Shown here in pieces: positions 22,747 through 31,982 of a stretch of DNA of 64,000 bases (positions are counted from its first letter, which is position 1; every line of letters starts with the position of its first letter). The DNA comes from Azospirillum canadense. Lineage in GTDB: Bacteria > Pseudomonadota > Alphaproteobacteria > Azospirillales > Azospirillaceae. The translations under genes were made by a program, and so were the position numbers. The notes beneath the pieces are model-generated. The model made no database searches, was not told the origin of the DNA, and saw only the letters and a program-made list of their open reading frames with translations. The DNA lies in contig NZ_JAOQNG010000001.1 of NCBI RefSeq assembly GCF_025961225.1, forward strand, positions 1,339,001-1,403,000, written 5' to 3'.

Positions 22747-23607
22747 ATGGTGGACCAGAAGATCATCGACCTTTACGACGAGTATACCCACAGGCCGCTG
22801 CCGCGCCGGGTGTTCCTGGAGCGGCTGGCGGTGCTGGTGGGCAGCGCCACGGCGATCCCCGCCATCTTGGCGCAGATCGAGCCGAACTACGCGCTCGCCG
22901 CCCAGGTCCCCGGCGACGATAGCCGGATCGCCGCCGACCGCATCAGCTATCAGGGCGCCACCGGCGACGTGGCCGGCTATCTGGCGCGGCCGAAGCTGGT
23001 GGAAAAGGCGCCGGCGGTCATCGTCATCCACGAGAACCGTGGCCTGAACCCCTATGTCGAGGACGTCACCCGGCGCCTCGCCGTCGCCGGCTTCATCGCC
23101 ATGGTCCCGGATCTGCTGTCGCCGCTCGGCGGCACGCCGCAGGACGCCGACCAGGCGCGCGACATGATCGCCAAGCTCGACCCCGACAAGACGGTGAACA
23201 ACCTGATCGGCGGCATGAGCTTCCTGATGGCCCACCGCTATTCCAACGCCAAGGTCGGCGCCATCGGCTTCTGCTGGGGCGGTGGCTTCGTCAACCGGCT
23301 GGCCATCAAGGCCCCGGACCTGAAGGCCGCCGTGGCCTTCTACGGCCCGACGCCCGACCCGGCGCTGGTCGGCACCATCAAGGCGCCGCTGCTGCTGCAC
23401 TACGCCGGCCTGGACCAGAACATCACCGCGAAGGTGCCGGCCTACGACGAGGCGCTGAAGAAGGCCGGGGTGGAGCACACGATCTACATCTACGAGGGCG
23501 TGAACCACGCCTTCCACAACGACACCTCGGCGGAGCGCTACAACAAGGACGCGGCCGAGCTGGCCTGGGGCCGGTCCATCGAGTTCCTGAAATCGAAGCT
23601 GTCTTAG
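22747..23607 (+). CDS. Dienelactone hydrolase family protein with Tat signal
   Basis: Alpha/beta-hydrolase of the dienelactone hydrolase family, 286 residues from ATG 22747 behind GGGAGGG (a GTG one codon earlier is also possible). The catalytic triad is visible: C176 in GFCWGGG, D223 in GLDQN, and H254 in NHAFHND. The N-terminus carries a twin-arginine signal, R20-R21 in PRRVFLERL followed by a moderately hydrophobic stretch and an ALAAQ cleavage site near residue 53, so it should be exported folded to the periplasm. The substrate is unknown. It lies 64 nt after lolD. Confidence 0.88.
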   Translation: MVDQKIIDLYDEYTHRPLPRRVFLERLAVLVGSATAIPAILAQIEPNYALAAQVPGDDSRIAADRISYQGATGDVAGYLARPKLVEKAPAVIVIHENRGLNPYVEDVTRRLAVAGFIAMVPDLLSPLGGTPQDADQARDMIAKLDPDKTVNNLIGGMSFLMAHRYSNAKVGAIGFCWGGGFVNRLAIKAPDLKAAVAFYGPTPDPALVGTIKAPLLLHYAGLDQNITAKVPAYDEALKKAGVEHTIYIYEGVNHAFHNDTSAERYNKDAAELAWGRSIEFLKSKLS

Positions 23608-23614
23608 TCGGCGC

Positions 23615-24502
23615 TCACGCCTTGTTGGCTGCCGGCCTCAGCGCCGGCAGCTTCAGCACCGCGACGGCCAGTCCGCCGAAGACCAGAAGGGCGCCGATCA
23701 GCTTCACCGGCGTGAACCCCTCGCCGAGCAGCAGCGCGCTGGAACTCATGCCGAAGATCGGCACCAGGAGCGAGAAGGGCGCGACCAGACTGGCCGGATA
23801 GTGCCGGAGCAGGAAGCCCCAGGCCGCGAAGCCGAACAGGGTCGCCCCGCCCGCGATGTAGGCCAGCGCCGCGAGGCCCGGCAGGGTCAGGCTGGTCAGG
23901 GCGTGGGCCATCCGCTCCGGCCCCTCCACCGCATAGGACAGCAGCAGAAGCGGAAGCGGCGGGACGAGGCTGACCCACAGCATCAGGCGCAGCAGGTCCG
24001 GCGCCTTGGCCTGCTTCATCAGGATGTTCCCGACACCCCAGGCCGCCGCCGCACCGATCAGCAGCGCAAGGCCCAGCAGCGAATCGCCGGTGGGCATCTC
24101 CGTCGCGATCACGCCGATTCCGGAAAAGGCGACGACCATGCCCAGGATTTGCCGGGCGCTGGGTCGGTCGCCCAGAACGACCGCGGCGAACAGGGCCGTG
24201 AAGAAGGCTTGGGATTGCAGCACCAGGGAGGAAAGGCCGGCCGGCATCCCGATGTTGATGCCGGCGAACAGCAGGGAGAACTGGATCGCTCCCAGGAACA
24301 GCCCGATGCCCAGCACATAGCGCCACGCCACCGGCGGTCCCTGGCGGAACCCCAGGAACAGCAAAGGCGTTGCGGCCAGCACGAAGCGCAGCACGCAGAA
24401 CAGGATGGGCGGGAAATCCTTCAGCCCGACCTTGATGGCGACGAAGTTGAAGCCCCAGACCGCGGCGACCGCGACGGCAAGGCCGATGTGGGATGTGCGC
24501 AT
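23615..24502 (-). CDS. DMT-superfamily (EamA) permease
   Basis: Inner-membrane metabolite or amino-acid exporter of the EamA/RhaT group, 295 residues when started at the ATG read from 24502 (MRTSHIGLAVAVAAVWGFNF). It has about ten hydrophobic helices in two homologous halves, with typical motifs AVWGFNFVAIKVG at the start and FGMSSSALLLGEGFTPVKLIGALLVFGGL near the end. The pattern is close to E. coli EamA (YdeD). The substrate cannot be told from sequence. It converges on the hydrolase gene and lies 40 nt downstream of a lipoprotein gene on the same strand. Confidence 0.9.
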   Translation of the reverse strand: MRTSHIGLAVAVAAVWGFNFVAIKVGLKDFPPILFCVLRFVLAATPLLFLGFRQGPPVAWRYVLGIGLFLGAIQFSLLFAGINIGMPAGLSSLVLQSQAFFTALFAAVVLGDRPSARQILGMVVAFSGIGVIATEMPTGDSLLGLALLIGAAAAWGVGNILMKQAKAPDLLRLMLWVSLVPPLPLLLLSYAVEGPERMAHALTSLTLPGLAALAYIAGGATLFGFAAWGFLLRHYPASLVAPFSLLVPIFGMSSSALLLGEGFTPVKLIGALLVFGGLAVAVLKLPALRPAANKA

Positions 24503-24542
24503 GGCCGGAAGGCTAGAATCCCGGCCCGCGGGGGTCAACGCG

Positions 24543-25187
24543 TCACGGTTGCGCGGGGCGCGGGGCAGCCTCGGCGAATTGTCCGTCGGTGTGCAGGATG
24601 CGGCACTCGTCCAACGCATTCAGCGCCCAGGAGGAGCCGCCCAGGCTGACGTCTCCAATCTTGTCGGCATCCGCCGACTTCAGCGTCACGGCCTTGGACC
24701 GCATGAAAGGTTCGAACAGATCCTCGTACTTGGGCAGTTCGACCGGCACGATCACGCCGCCGTTGGGCAGTGGCTTCGCCTCCAGCGCCATGCTCGCCCC
24801 GTCGGGGAAAATGGCCGTCAGGCGGCTTTCCCCGGCCCTTTCCCCGGTTGGCGGCTGCGCCTTCTGGTCGCCGTTGACCAGCATCGCAGCACCCTTCGCG
24901 GTGGCGCGGAAGGACAGGGGCGACGCCGAGTCGGCCCGCGTCGCGAGGCAATAGGCGGAGCCGGTCTGTGTGGCGGGGTGGGCGCGCACGACCCAGCCCT
25001 TGTTCTGCGCCACGACCCGGCCCGGCGCGTCGGACAGGCCGGAGTCGCTGGGCCGGACAAAGGCGGTCGGAACCGCGGCGCGCGGCAGGGGCGGGGAGTT
25101 GGTCGCTTGGCAGGCGGGCAGCAGGGCTATGGGCAGCAGCAGGGCTGCGACGCGGACGGCGGTGCGGCCGGAACGGGCTCGGCGCAT
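24543..25187 (-). CDS. Putative lipoprotein, weakly IalB-like
   Basis: The 214-residue product from the ATG read at 25187 has a lipoprotein signal: basic MRRARSGR, a hydrophobic run, and lipobox LLPAC with C26 as the acylated cysteine. The mature part contains a tryptophan-led strand (KGWVVRAHP), a central cysteine (AYCLATR), and a C-terminal GSSWALNALDECRILH segment. This resembles the layout of invasion-associated locus B type domains, but the match is by eye and weak. It is divergent from dnaE and may be co-transcribed with the downstream permease. Confidence 0.7.
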   Translation of the reverse strand: MRRARSGRTAVRVAALLLPIALLPACQATNSPPLPRAAVPTAFVRPSDSGLSDAPGRVVAQNKGWVVRAHPATQTGSAYCLATRADSASPLSFRATAKGAAMLVNGDQKAQPPTGERAGESRLTAIFPDGASMALEAKPLPNGGVIVPVELPKYEDLFEPFMRSKAVTLKSADADKIGDVSLGGSSWALNALDECRILHTDGQFAEAAPRPAQP

Positions 25188-25379
25188 CGGATGGGTCACC
25201 CCCAAAGTGGTGGCGCTAGGCCTTTCGATAGCATGAACACGCACAATCGGCGAATCTTCCCGCCGTCCCCTCCTTCATACCGCGAGGGCTTCGCTTGATC
25301 GCTTGATTCAAACGGGGTGGATGCGCGACCACTAGGGGACACGCTACCCATTCCGCCCGACACGGTGCCGAACCCGACC

Positions 25380-28300
25380 ATGCCCCACGCCGACTTCATC
25401 CACCTGCGCGTCCACTCCGCCTATTCCCTGTCCGAGGGCGCCATCAAGGTGAAGGAGCTGGTCAAGCTCTGCCAGAAGAAGGGGATGCCGGCGGTCGCCG
25501 TGACCGACACCGGCAACCTGTTCGGCGCGCTGGAATTCGCGCTGGCCGCCGCCGATTCGGGCGTGCAGCCGATCGTCGGCACGGTGCTGGGCATCACTCG
25601 CGTCGGCCCGGCCAACAGCAAGCCCGGCCTGCCGGGCAAGGGCGCCGCCGTTCCCGACCAACTCGTCCTGCTCTGCCAGACGGACGAGGGCTACCGGAAC
25701 CTGATGAAGCTGGTCTCCAAGGCCTTCCTCGAGTCGGACCCCATGGCCGGCCCGCAGGTGACGCTCGATGCGCTGGAGGGGCATTCGGCCGGCCTCATCG
25801 CGCTGACCGGCGGCCCCGGCGGCTCGGTCGGGCGGCTGCTGGGGGAGGGGCAGAAGGATCTCGCGCTGGAGGTGCTGGAAACGCTGAAGCGGCTGTTCCC
25901 CGGCCGCCTCTACGTGGAGCTTCAGCGGCACGGCGGGCATTTCACCGCGGTCGAGGACGCCATCGAGCCGGCGCTGATCGACCTCGCCTACGCGCACGAC
26001 CTGCCGCTGGTCGCCACCAACGACTGCTACTTCGCGACCGAGGACATGCACGAGGCGCACGACGCGCTGCTCTGCATCGCCGAGGGCGCCTATATCAGCC
26101 AGACCGAGCGCCGCCGCCTGACCGCCGACCACCGCTTCAAGTCGGCCGAGGAAATGCGGGAGCTGTTCAAGGACCTGCCGGAGGCGGTGGACAACACCGT
26201 GGCCATCGCCCGGCGCTGCTCCTTCCTGCTGAAGCCGATCAAGCCGATCCTGCCGCCCTTCCCCTGCGAAGGCGACCGCGACGAGTCGGAGGAACTGCGC
26301 GCCCAGTCCCGCGAGGGTTTGGCGATGCGCCTCGACACCGTCGTCTTCCGCCCGGACATGACGCCGGAGCAGCGGGAGGAGACGCGCAAGACCTACTTCG
26401 AGCGGCTTGAGTTCGAGCTGGACGTCATCGTGAAGATGAAGTTCCCCGGCTACTTCCTGATCGTGTCGGACTTCATCAAGTGGGCGAAGTCGCACGACAT
26501 CCCCGTGGGGCCGGGCCGCGGTTCGGGTGCCGGTTCCGTCGTCGCCTGGGCGCTGACCATCACCGACCTCGACCCCCTGCGATTCGGACTGCTGTTCGAG
26601 CGTTTCCTGAACCCCGAACGCGTGTCCATGCCCGACTTCGACGTGGACTTCTGCCAGGACCGCCGCGAAGAGGTGATCCGCTACGTCCAGGACAAGTACG
26701 GCTACGACCGCGTCGCGCAGATCATCACCTTCGGTAAGCTCCAGGCGCGCGCCGTGCTGCGCGACGTCGGGCGCGTGCTGCAGATGCCCTACGGGCAGGT
26801 CGACAAGATCTGCAAGATGGTGCCGAACAACCCGGCCAACCCGGTGACGCTCCAGCAGGCGCTGGACAGCGAGGAGATGCTGCGCCAGGCCCGCGACGGC
26901 GACGAGACGGTGGCCCGCCTGATCAACATCGCGCTGAAACTGGAGGGCCTGTACCGCCACGCCTCGACCCACGCGGCCGGCGTGGTGATCGCCGACCGCC
27001 CGCTGCACGAGCTGGTGCCGCTGTACCGAGACCCGCGCTCGGACATGCCGGTCACCCAGTTCAACATGAAGTTCGTGGAGCAGGCCGGGCTGGTGAAGTT
27101 CGACTTCCTGGGCCTTAAGACGCTGACCGTGCTGAAGACGGCGGTGGACCTGATCCCCGAGAAGCCGGACTTGACCACCGTCACGCTGGACGACCCGCGA
27201 AGCTACGAGATCCTGGGGCGCGCGGAATCGACCGGCGTGTTCCAGCTGGAAAGTTCGGGCATGCGCGACGTGCTGCGCCGCCTGAAGCCAAACCGGCTGG
27301 AGGACATCATCGCGCTGGTGTCGCTCTACCGTCCGGGCCCAATGGACAACATCCCCAAATACATCAAGGTCAAGAACGGGGAGGAACTGCCCGACTACAT
27401 GAACGATGCCCTGGAGCCGATCCTGAAGGAGACCTTCGGGATCATGATCTACCAGGAGCAGGTCATGCAGATCGCCCAGGTGCTGTCCGGCTACTCGCTG
27501 GGTGGCGCCGATCTTCTGCGCCGCGCCATGGGCAAGAAGATCAAGGAGGAGATGGACAAGGAGCGCGACAAGTTCGTCGCCGGCGCCCAGGGCAAGGGCG
27601 TGGACCCCGACCAGGCCAGCATGATCTTCGACCAAGTGGCGAAGTTCGCGGGATACGGCTTCAACAAGTCGCACGCCGCCGCCTATGCGCTCGTCGCCTA
27701 CCACACGGCCTACCTGAAGGCGAATCACCCGGTGGAGTTCATGGCGGCGTCGATGACGCTCGACCTCGGCAACACCGACAAGCTGAACGTCTTCCGGCAG
27801 GAGCTGTCGCGCCTGAAGATCAAGCTGCTGACCCCGGACATCAACAAGTCCGACAGCATCTTCGGGGTGGAGACCCTGCCCGACGGCAGCAAGGCCGTGC
27901 GCTACGCGCTGGCGGCGGTGAAGGGCGTCGGCCTGCCGGCCATGAAGGCCGTGGTGGAGGAGCGGCGCAAGAACGGCCCGTACAAAAGCCTGTTCGACTT
28001 CGCCCGGCGCCTCGACCTGAAGACCATCAACAAGCGCCAGCTGGAAAACCTGAGCTGCGCCGGGGCGTTCGACGAGATCAACCCCAACCGCGCCCAGGTG
28101 CACGCCGCGCTGGAGACGCTGATCCGCTACGCCCAGGCCGAGACGGCGGAGCGCGAAAGCGGCATCGGCAACCTGTTCGGCGGCAGCGGCGGCGGGTTGA
28201 AGGAACCGGATCTGCCGAAGGTCGCGGAGTGGGAACCGCTGGAGAAGCTGAAGCACGAGTTCGGCGCCATCGGCTTCTACCTGTCCGCCCACCCCCTAGA

Positions 28301-28862
28301 CGCCTTCGCCGGCCCGCTGGCGCGCATGCGGGTGGTGAAGTCGGCCGACCTCGCCCAGGCCGTGTCCGGCGGCGGCATGACTCGGCGCAGCGTCGCCGGC
28401 ATCGTGGTCAGCCGCAAGGAGAAGACCGCCAAGTCGGGCAACCGCTTCGCCTTCGTGGAGCTGTCCGACTCCAGCGGCGGCTACGAGGTAACCGTCTTCT
28501 CCGAAATTCTGGCCGGCAACCGCGAGCTTCTGGAGGCCGGGCGCCCGGTGCTGATGACTGTGGACGTCCAGATGAACGGCGAGGACATGCGCCTGACCTG
28601 CCAGGAGGTGAAGCCCCTGGAGGACGCCGTCGCGCAGGTTTCCGACGGCCTGAAGGTGGTGCTGCGCGACGGCGCCCCGGTGGACAGCATCCGCGGCATG
28701 CTCGATCGCCTCGGTCGAGGCAAGGGCAAGATCCACGTTCTGGTCGAAATCGACCCGCTGAAGGAGGTCGAAATCCAGCTCCCCGGCGCCTACAGCATCA
28801 CCAAGCAGAGCCGCGCCGCCCTGAAGGCCGTGCCGGGGGTGGTGGAGGTGGTGGAGCTGTAG
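25380..28862 (+). CDS. dnaE: DNA polymerase III alpha subunit
   Basis: Replicative polymerase. I start it at ATG 25380 (MPHADFIHLRVHSAYSLSEG), giving 1160 residues, the family length. An in-frame start 21 codons upstream adds proline-rich residues not found in the family. Domains in order are the PHP domain (HLRVHSAYS at 8-16), the polymerase domain with catalytic D421 and D423 in PDFDVDFCQDRR, the helix-hairpin-helix and beta-binding region, and a C-terminal OB fold (RSVAGIVVSRKEKTAKSGNR). No clear Shine-Dalgarno is visible. It converges with the beta-propeller gene 14 nt away. Confidence 0.97.
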   Translation: MPHADFIHLRVHSAYSLSEGAIKVKELVKLCQKKGMPAVAVTDTGNLFGALEFALAAADSGVQPIVGTVLGITRVGPANSKPGLPGKGAAVPDQLVLLCQTDEGYRNLMKLVSKAFLESDPMAGPQVTLDALEGHSAGLIALTGGPGGSVGRLLGEGQKDLALEVLETLKRLFPGRLYVELQRHGGHFTAVEDAIEPALIDLAYAHDLPLVATNDCYFATEDMHEAHDALLCIAEGAYISQTERRRLTADHRFKSAEEMRELFKDLPEAVDNTVAIARRCSFLLKPIKPILPPFPCEGDRDESEELRAQSREGLAMRLDTVVFRPDMTPEQREETRKTYFERLEFELDVIVKMKFPGYFLIVSDFIKWAKSHDIPVGPGRGSGAGSVVAWALTITDLDPLRFGLLFERFLNPERVSMPDFDVDFCQDRREEVIRYVQDKYGYDRVAQIITFGKLQARAVLRDVGRVLQMPYGQVDKICKMVPNNPANPVTLQQALDSEEMLRQARDGDETVARLINIALKLEGLYRHASTHAAGVVIADRPLHELVPLYRDPRSDMPVTQFNMKFVEQAGLVKFDFLGLKTLTVLKTAVDLIPEKPDLTTVTLDDPRSYEILGRAESTGVFQLESSGMRDVLRRLKPNRLEDIIALVSLYRPGPMDNIPKYIKVKNGEELPDYMNDALEPILKETFGIMIYQEQVMQIAQVLSGYSLGGADLLRRAMGKKIKEEMDKERDKFVAGAQGKGVDPDQASMIFDQVAKFAGYGFNKSHAAAYALVAYHTAYLKANHPVEFMAASMTLDLGNTDKLNVFRQELSRLKIKLLTPDINKSDSIFGVETLPDGSKAVRYALAAVKGVGLPAMKAVVEERRKNGPYKSLFDFARRLDLKTINKRQLENLSCAGAFDEINPNRAQVHAALETLIRYAQAETAERESGIGNLFGGSGGGLKEPDLPKVAEWEPLEKLKHEFGAIGFYLSAHPLDAFAGPLARMRVVKSADLAQAVSGGGMTRRSVAGIVVSRKEKTAKSGNRFAFVELSDSSGGYEVTVFSEILAGNRELLEAGRPVLMTVDVQMNGEDMRLTCQEVKPLEDAVAQVSDGLKVVLRDGAPVDSIRGMLDRLGRGKGKIHVLVEIDPLKEVEIQLPGAYSITKQSRAALKAVPGVVEVVEL

Positions 28863-28876
28863 CGGGCGGGGGGGCG

Positions 28877-29851
28877 CTACCCCGTCGTCCCTGTCCGGAT
28901 CACCCGGATCCGGTCCAGCCCCGACTCCGGCACCCACACCTCGCCCGGCCGTCCCAGCAGTTGGCGCACATCCGCGTTGTTGGCGCTGTTGGGGAAGGGC
29001 GTGAATCGCTCGGTAGCCGGGTCGAAGCGCAGGACGGCGTTGGAACCCCAGTCGCTGACCCACACCATGTCCCGGTCGTCCACATAGACGGCGTAGGCCG
29101 ACGGGTTGCGGCCGGGCAGGGGCCAGACCTTCCATTCCCGGGTCGCCGGGCTGTAGCGGCTGAGCTGGCCCACGTTCCATTCGCTGACCCACAGGTTGCC
29201 CTTGGAGTCGGACCAGATGCGCCGCGCCCCTTGCTCCTTGGTCGGCGGCTCGATGACCGTCGCCTCGGCGGTCGCCGGGTCGATGCGGGCGATGTGGTTG
29301 CCGGCCAACGAGGCGTAATAGACGGCACCGTCCGGAGTCGCCGTGATCCCGTAGGGGCCGGTCCCCCTCGGTGCCTTGCGCACCAGCATGGCCCCACTCT
29401 TCGGGTCGAACCGCCCGTACACGCCGTTCTGCCCGGTGAACCACAGGATGCCTGATCGGTCGAACACCGCGGTGTTGAGGTTCGCCCGCCCGGACTCGGT
29501 CGGTAGCGGCCAGACATCCACCTTGTCCGTCCGGGGATCGACGCGGACAATGGCGTTCTGCCCGCCATCCGTGATCCAGGCGGCACCGTCCGGCCCGGCG
29601 ATCACGCCGTGCGGGGCCGATCCCTTCCCCAGCGGCACCTGCCGCACCTTGCCCGTGGCCGGGTCCAGGATGCCCAAGGCGCCCTGGCCCTGCGCGGTGT
29701 ACCAGACCTTGCCGTCCAGGGTCGGGGCGACGTCGTGCGGACGGGCTCCCTTGGGCACCTCGAAGGTTTGCGTCTCCGAAGCGGCCGACGCGCCGGTGGC
29801 GATTCCCATGATCAGAAGAAGGGCCGCGAGGGCAGGGCGAAGGGACGGCAT
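28877..29851 (-). CDS. Periplasmic streptogramin-lyase-like (Vgb) beta-propeller protein
   Basis: A 324-residue protein from the ATG read at 29851, which has GGAG six bases upstream; two earlier in-frame ATGs lack this. It has a Sec signal peptide (cleavage after GASA near residue 23). The mature chain has repeated blade motifs ([57 protein letters not shown]) typical of virginiamycin B lyase-like propellers. Real Vgb linearises streptogramin B, but most genomic relatives have no shown lyase activity, so the function is open. It is divergent from rpsB. Confidence 0.85.
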   Translation of the reverse strand: MPSLRPALAALLLIMGIATGASAASETQTFEVPKGARPHDVAPTLDGKVWYTAQGQGALGILDPATGKVRQVPLGKGSAPHGVIAGPDGAAWITDGGQNAIVRVDPRTDKVDVWPLPTESGRANLNTAVFDRSGILWFTGQNGVYGRFDPKSGAMLVRKAPRGTGPYGITATPDGAVYYASLAGNHIARIDPATAEATVIEPPTKEQGARRIWSDSKGNLWVSEWNVGQLSRYSPATREWKVWPLPGRNPSAYAVYVDDRDMVWVSDWGSNAVLRFDPATERFTPFPNSANNADVRQLLGRPGEVWVPESGLDRIRVIRTGTTG

Positions 29852-29931
29852 GGACATCTCCATGGCTCGGGTGTTGGAGTCAGATGGTGCAGTTCTGCGG
29901 CGGGGCCAACGTACGTATCCCGCCAACGCTG

Positions 29932-29960
29932 TTGCCAAAGCGGTTTCGCCGGGCTATGTA
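29932..29960 (+). promoter_or_regulatory. Putative sigma70-type promoter of rpsB-tsf
   Basis: A -35 box TTGCCA (29932-29937) and a -10 box TATGTA (29955-29960) are separated by 17 bp. It would start a leader of about 115 nt before rpsB. No other comparable pair is seen in the divergent gap. Confidence 0.6.
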
Positions 29961-30083
29961 AGCGCCGTCGTCAAAACCTCACGCGGGCTGGCGGACCCTC
30001 GGCTTTACCCCGAAGGCCCGATCCGGTGTCTTGTCACAGGGACAATGCCCGCGGCGGAGCAACCGGAAAAGGACGTTTTCCAA

Positions 30084-30869
30084 ATGGCTATCCCGACCTT
30101 CACCATGCGCCAGCTGCTCGAAGCCGGCGTGCACTTCGGCCACCACACCCGCCGCTGGAACCCGAAGATGTCCCAGTACATCTTCGGCGTGCGCAACGGC
30201 GTGCACATTATCGACCTGGAGCAGACCGTCCCGTCGCTGCACCGCGCCCTGCAGGCTGTCCGTGACGTCGTCGCTGGCGGTGGCCGCGTCCTGTTCGTCG
30301 GCACCAAGCGCCAGGCCCAGGAGAAGGTGGCCGAGGCCGCGTCGAAGTGCGGCCAGTACTACGTCAACCACCGCTGGCTCGGCGGCATGCTGACCAACTG
30401 GAAGACCATCTCCCAGTCGATCAAGCGCCTGCGCGAGATGGAAGAGCGTCTGGCCGGCGACACCTCGGGCCTGACCAAGCGCGAAATCCTGGAGCTGACC
30501 CGCGAGCGCGACAAGCTGGAGCGCGCGCTGGGCGGCATCAAGGAGATGGGCGGCCTGCCGGACGTCCTCTTCATCATCGACACCAACAAGGAGTCGATCG
30601 CGGTCAAGGAAGCCAACAAGCTCGGCATCCCGGTCATCGCGGTGATCGACAGCAACTCCGATCCGGACGGCGTGGCCTTCCCGATCCCGGGCAACGACGA
30701 CGCGCTGCGCGCCATCGACCTGTACTGCGAGCTGGTCAACGGCGCCGTGCTCTCCGGCCTGCAGGCCGAGATGAGCGCCGCCGGCATTGACGTCGGCTCC
30801 AGCGAGGAAGCCCCGGCCGAGCAGCTGCCGGAAGAGGAAGGGGTCGCGGCCGAGCAAGCCCAGGCCTGA
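30084..30869 (+). CDS. rpsB: 30S ribosomal protein S2
   Basis: Ribosomal protein of the small-subunit body. The 261-residue product starts at ATG 30084 ([20 protein letters not shown]), the conserved N-terminus. It includes [37 protein letters not shown] and the C-terminal signature [21 protein letters not shown]. An acidic tail ([15 protein letters not shown]) ends it, as in other alphaproteobacteria. A long open frame reads through upstream but has no start signal better than this one. First gene of the rpsB-tsf-pyrH-frr block. Confidence 0.98.
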   Translation: MAIPTFTMRQLLEAGVHFGHHTRRWNPKMSQYIFGVRNGVHIIDLEQTVPSLHRALQAVRDVVAGGGRVLFVGTKRQAQEKVAEAASKCGQYYVNHRWLGGMLTNWKTISQSIKRLREMEERLAGDTSGLTKREILELTRERDKLERALGGIKEMGGLPDVLFIIDTNKESIAVKEANKLGIPVIAVIDSNSDPDGVAFPIPGNDDALRAIDLYCELVNGAVLSGLQAEMSAAGIDVGSSEEAPAEQLPEEEGVAAEQAQA

Positions 30870-30883
30870 TCCCGGTGATACGG

Positions 30884-30924
30884 GGCAGCCGGGCCTTATG
30901 ACCTATGGCCCGGCTGCCTTTTTT
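30884..30924 (+). terminator. Strong intrinsic terminator/attenuator between rpsB and tsf
   Basis: A perfect 12-bp stem (GGCAGCCGGGCC at 30884-30895 with GGCCCGGCTGCC at 30907-30918), an 11-nt loop, and six T (30919-30924). It lies 14 nt after the rpsB stop and 60 nt before tsf. It should end most transcripts after rpsB or lower tsf expression relative to rpsB. Confidence 0.88.
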
Positions 30925-30984
30925 ATGAGTTGTTTGCGTCAACCCGATCCGCTTGGATCCGTTCGGAAGGAAGAGGGCGAAACC

Positions 30985-31914
30985 ATGGCCGAGATTACCG
31001 CCGCGCTCGTCAAGGAACTGCGCGAGAAGACCGGTGCGGGCATGATGGACTGCAAGAAGGCGCTGGCCGAGACTTCGGGCGACCTCGAGGGCGCCGTCGA
31101 CTGGCTGCGCAAGAAGGGCCTCGCCGCCGCCGCCAAGAAGTCGGGCCGCGTCGCCGCCGAGGGCTTGGTCGCCGTCGCCACCGCCGGCACCGCCGGTGCC
31201 GTCGTCGAGGTGAACGCCGAGACCGACTTCGTCGCCCGCAACGACAAGTTCCAGGGCTTCGCCCTCAAGGCCGCCGAACTGGCGCTGACCAGCGCTGGCG
31301 ACGTCGAGGGCTTGAAGGCGACCGCCTATCCGGGCGCCGGCCGTTCGGTCCAGGAAGAACTGACCAACCTGATCGCCACCATCGGCGAGAACATGAACAT
31401 CCGCCGCTCGACCAAGCTGTCGGTCCCGGCGGGCGTCGTCGTGTCCTACGTCCACTCGGCCATCGCGCCGGGCCTCGGCAAGATCGGCGTTCTGGTCGCC
31501 CTGGAGTCGACCGGCGACGCCGCGAAGCTCAACGATCTGGGCAAGCAGATCGCGATGCACATCGCCGCCGCCCGCCCGGATGCGCTCGACATCGCCGATG
31601 TCGACACCTCGGCGCTCGAACGTGAGCGCAACGTGCTCGCCGAGCAGGCCCGCGCCTCCGGCAAGCCAGAGAACATCGTCGAGAAGATGCTCGAAGGCCG
31701 CATCCGCAAGTACTACGAGGAAGTGGTGCTGCTGGAGCAGACCTACGTCATCGACGGTGAGACCAAGGTCCGCAAGGTCGTCGAGAACGCCGCCAAGGAC
31801 ATCGGCGCCCCGGTCAAGGTGACGGGCTTCGTCCGTTACGCGCTGGGCGAGGGCATCGAGAAGGCGGAAAGCGATTTCGCTGCTGAGGTCGCCGCCGCCG
31901 CCGGCCAGAAGTAA
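30985..31914 (+). CDS. tsf: Elongation factor Ts
   Basis: Nucleotide-exchange factor for EF-Tu. The 309-residue product starts at ATG 30985 behind AAGGAAGAGGGCG. It has the N-terminal UBA-like signature [15 protein letters not shown], the first core motif ([17 protein letters not shown]), and the C-terminal module. The stop codon falls inside a perfect 14-bp tandem repeat. No -35/-10 pair of good quality is seen after the upstream terminator, so expression probably depends on readthrough or on an unrecognised promoter. Confidence 0.98.
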   Translation: MAEITAALVKELREKTGAGMMDCKKALAETSGDLEGAVDWLRKKGLAAAAKKSGRVAAEGLVAVATAGTAGAVVEVNAETDFVARNDKFQGFALKAAELALTSAGDVEGLKATAYPGAGRSVQEELTNLIATIGENMNIRRSTKLSVPAGVVVSYVHSAIAPGLGKIGVLVALESTGDAAKLNDLGKQIAMHIAAARPDALDIADVDTSALERERNVLAEQARASGKPENIVEKMLEGRIRKYYEEVVLLEQTYVIDGETKVRKVVENAAKDIGAPVKVTGFVRYALGEGIEKAESDFAAEVAAAAGQK

Positions 31915-31933
31915 GGACCCAGAAGTAAGGACC
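31906..31933 (+). repeat. Perfect tandem duplication of 14 bp at the tsf stop codon
   Basis: CAGAAGTAAGGACC occurs twice without gap, at 31906-31919 and 31920-31933. The first copy includes the tsf TAA stop; the second repeats the last codons and the stop in the intergenic space. It looks like a simple slippage duplication. Confidence 0.95.
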
Positions 31934-31982
31934 GGGCCGCAACCGCCGCAATCCTTTCATGCCAATCGGGAGAATGCCCCCC

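Noticed and set aside
25344..28292. A 982-codon open frame on the minus strand opposite dnaE
   Set aside because: It is the antisense shadow of a strong GC-rich gene. The translation is rich in Arg, His, Val, Leu and Gln with no family motif, and dnaE is fully conserved on the other strand.
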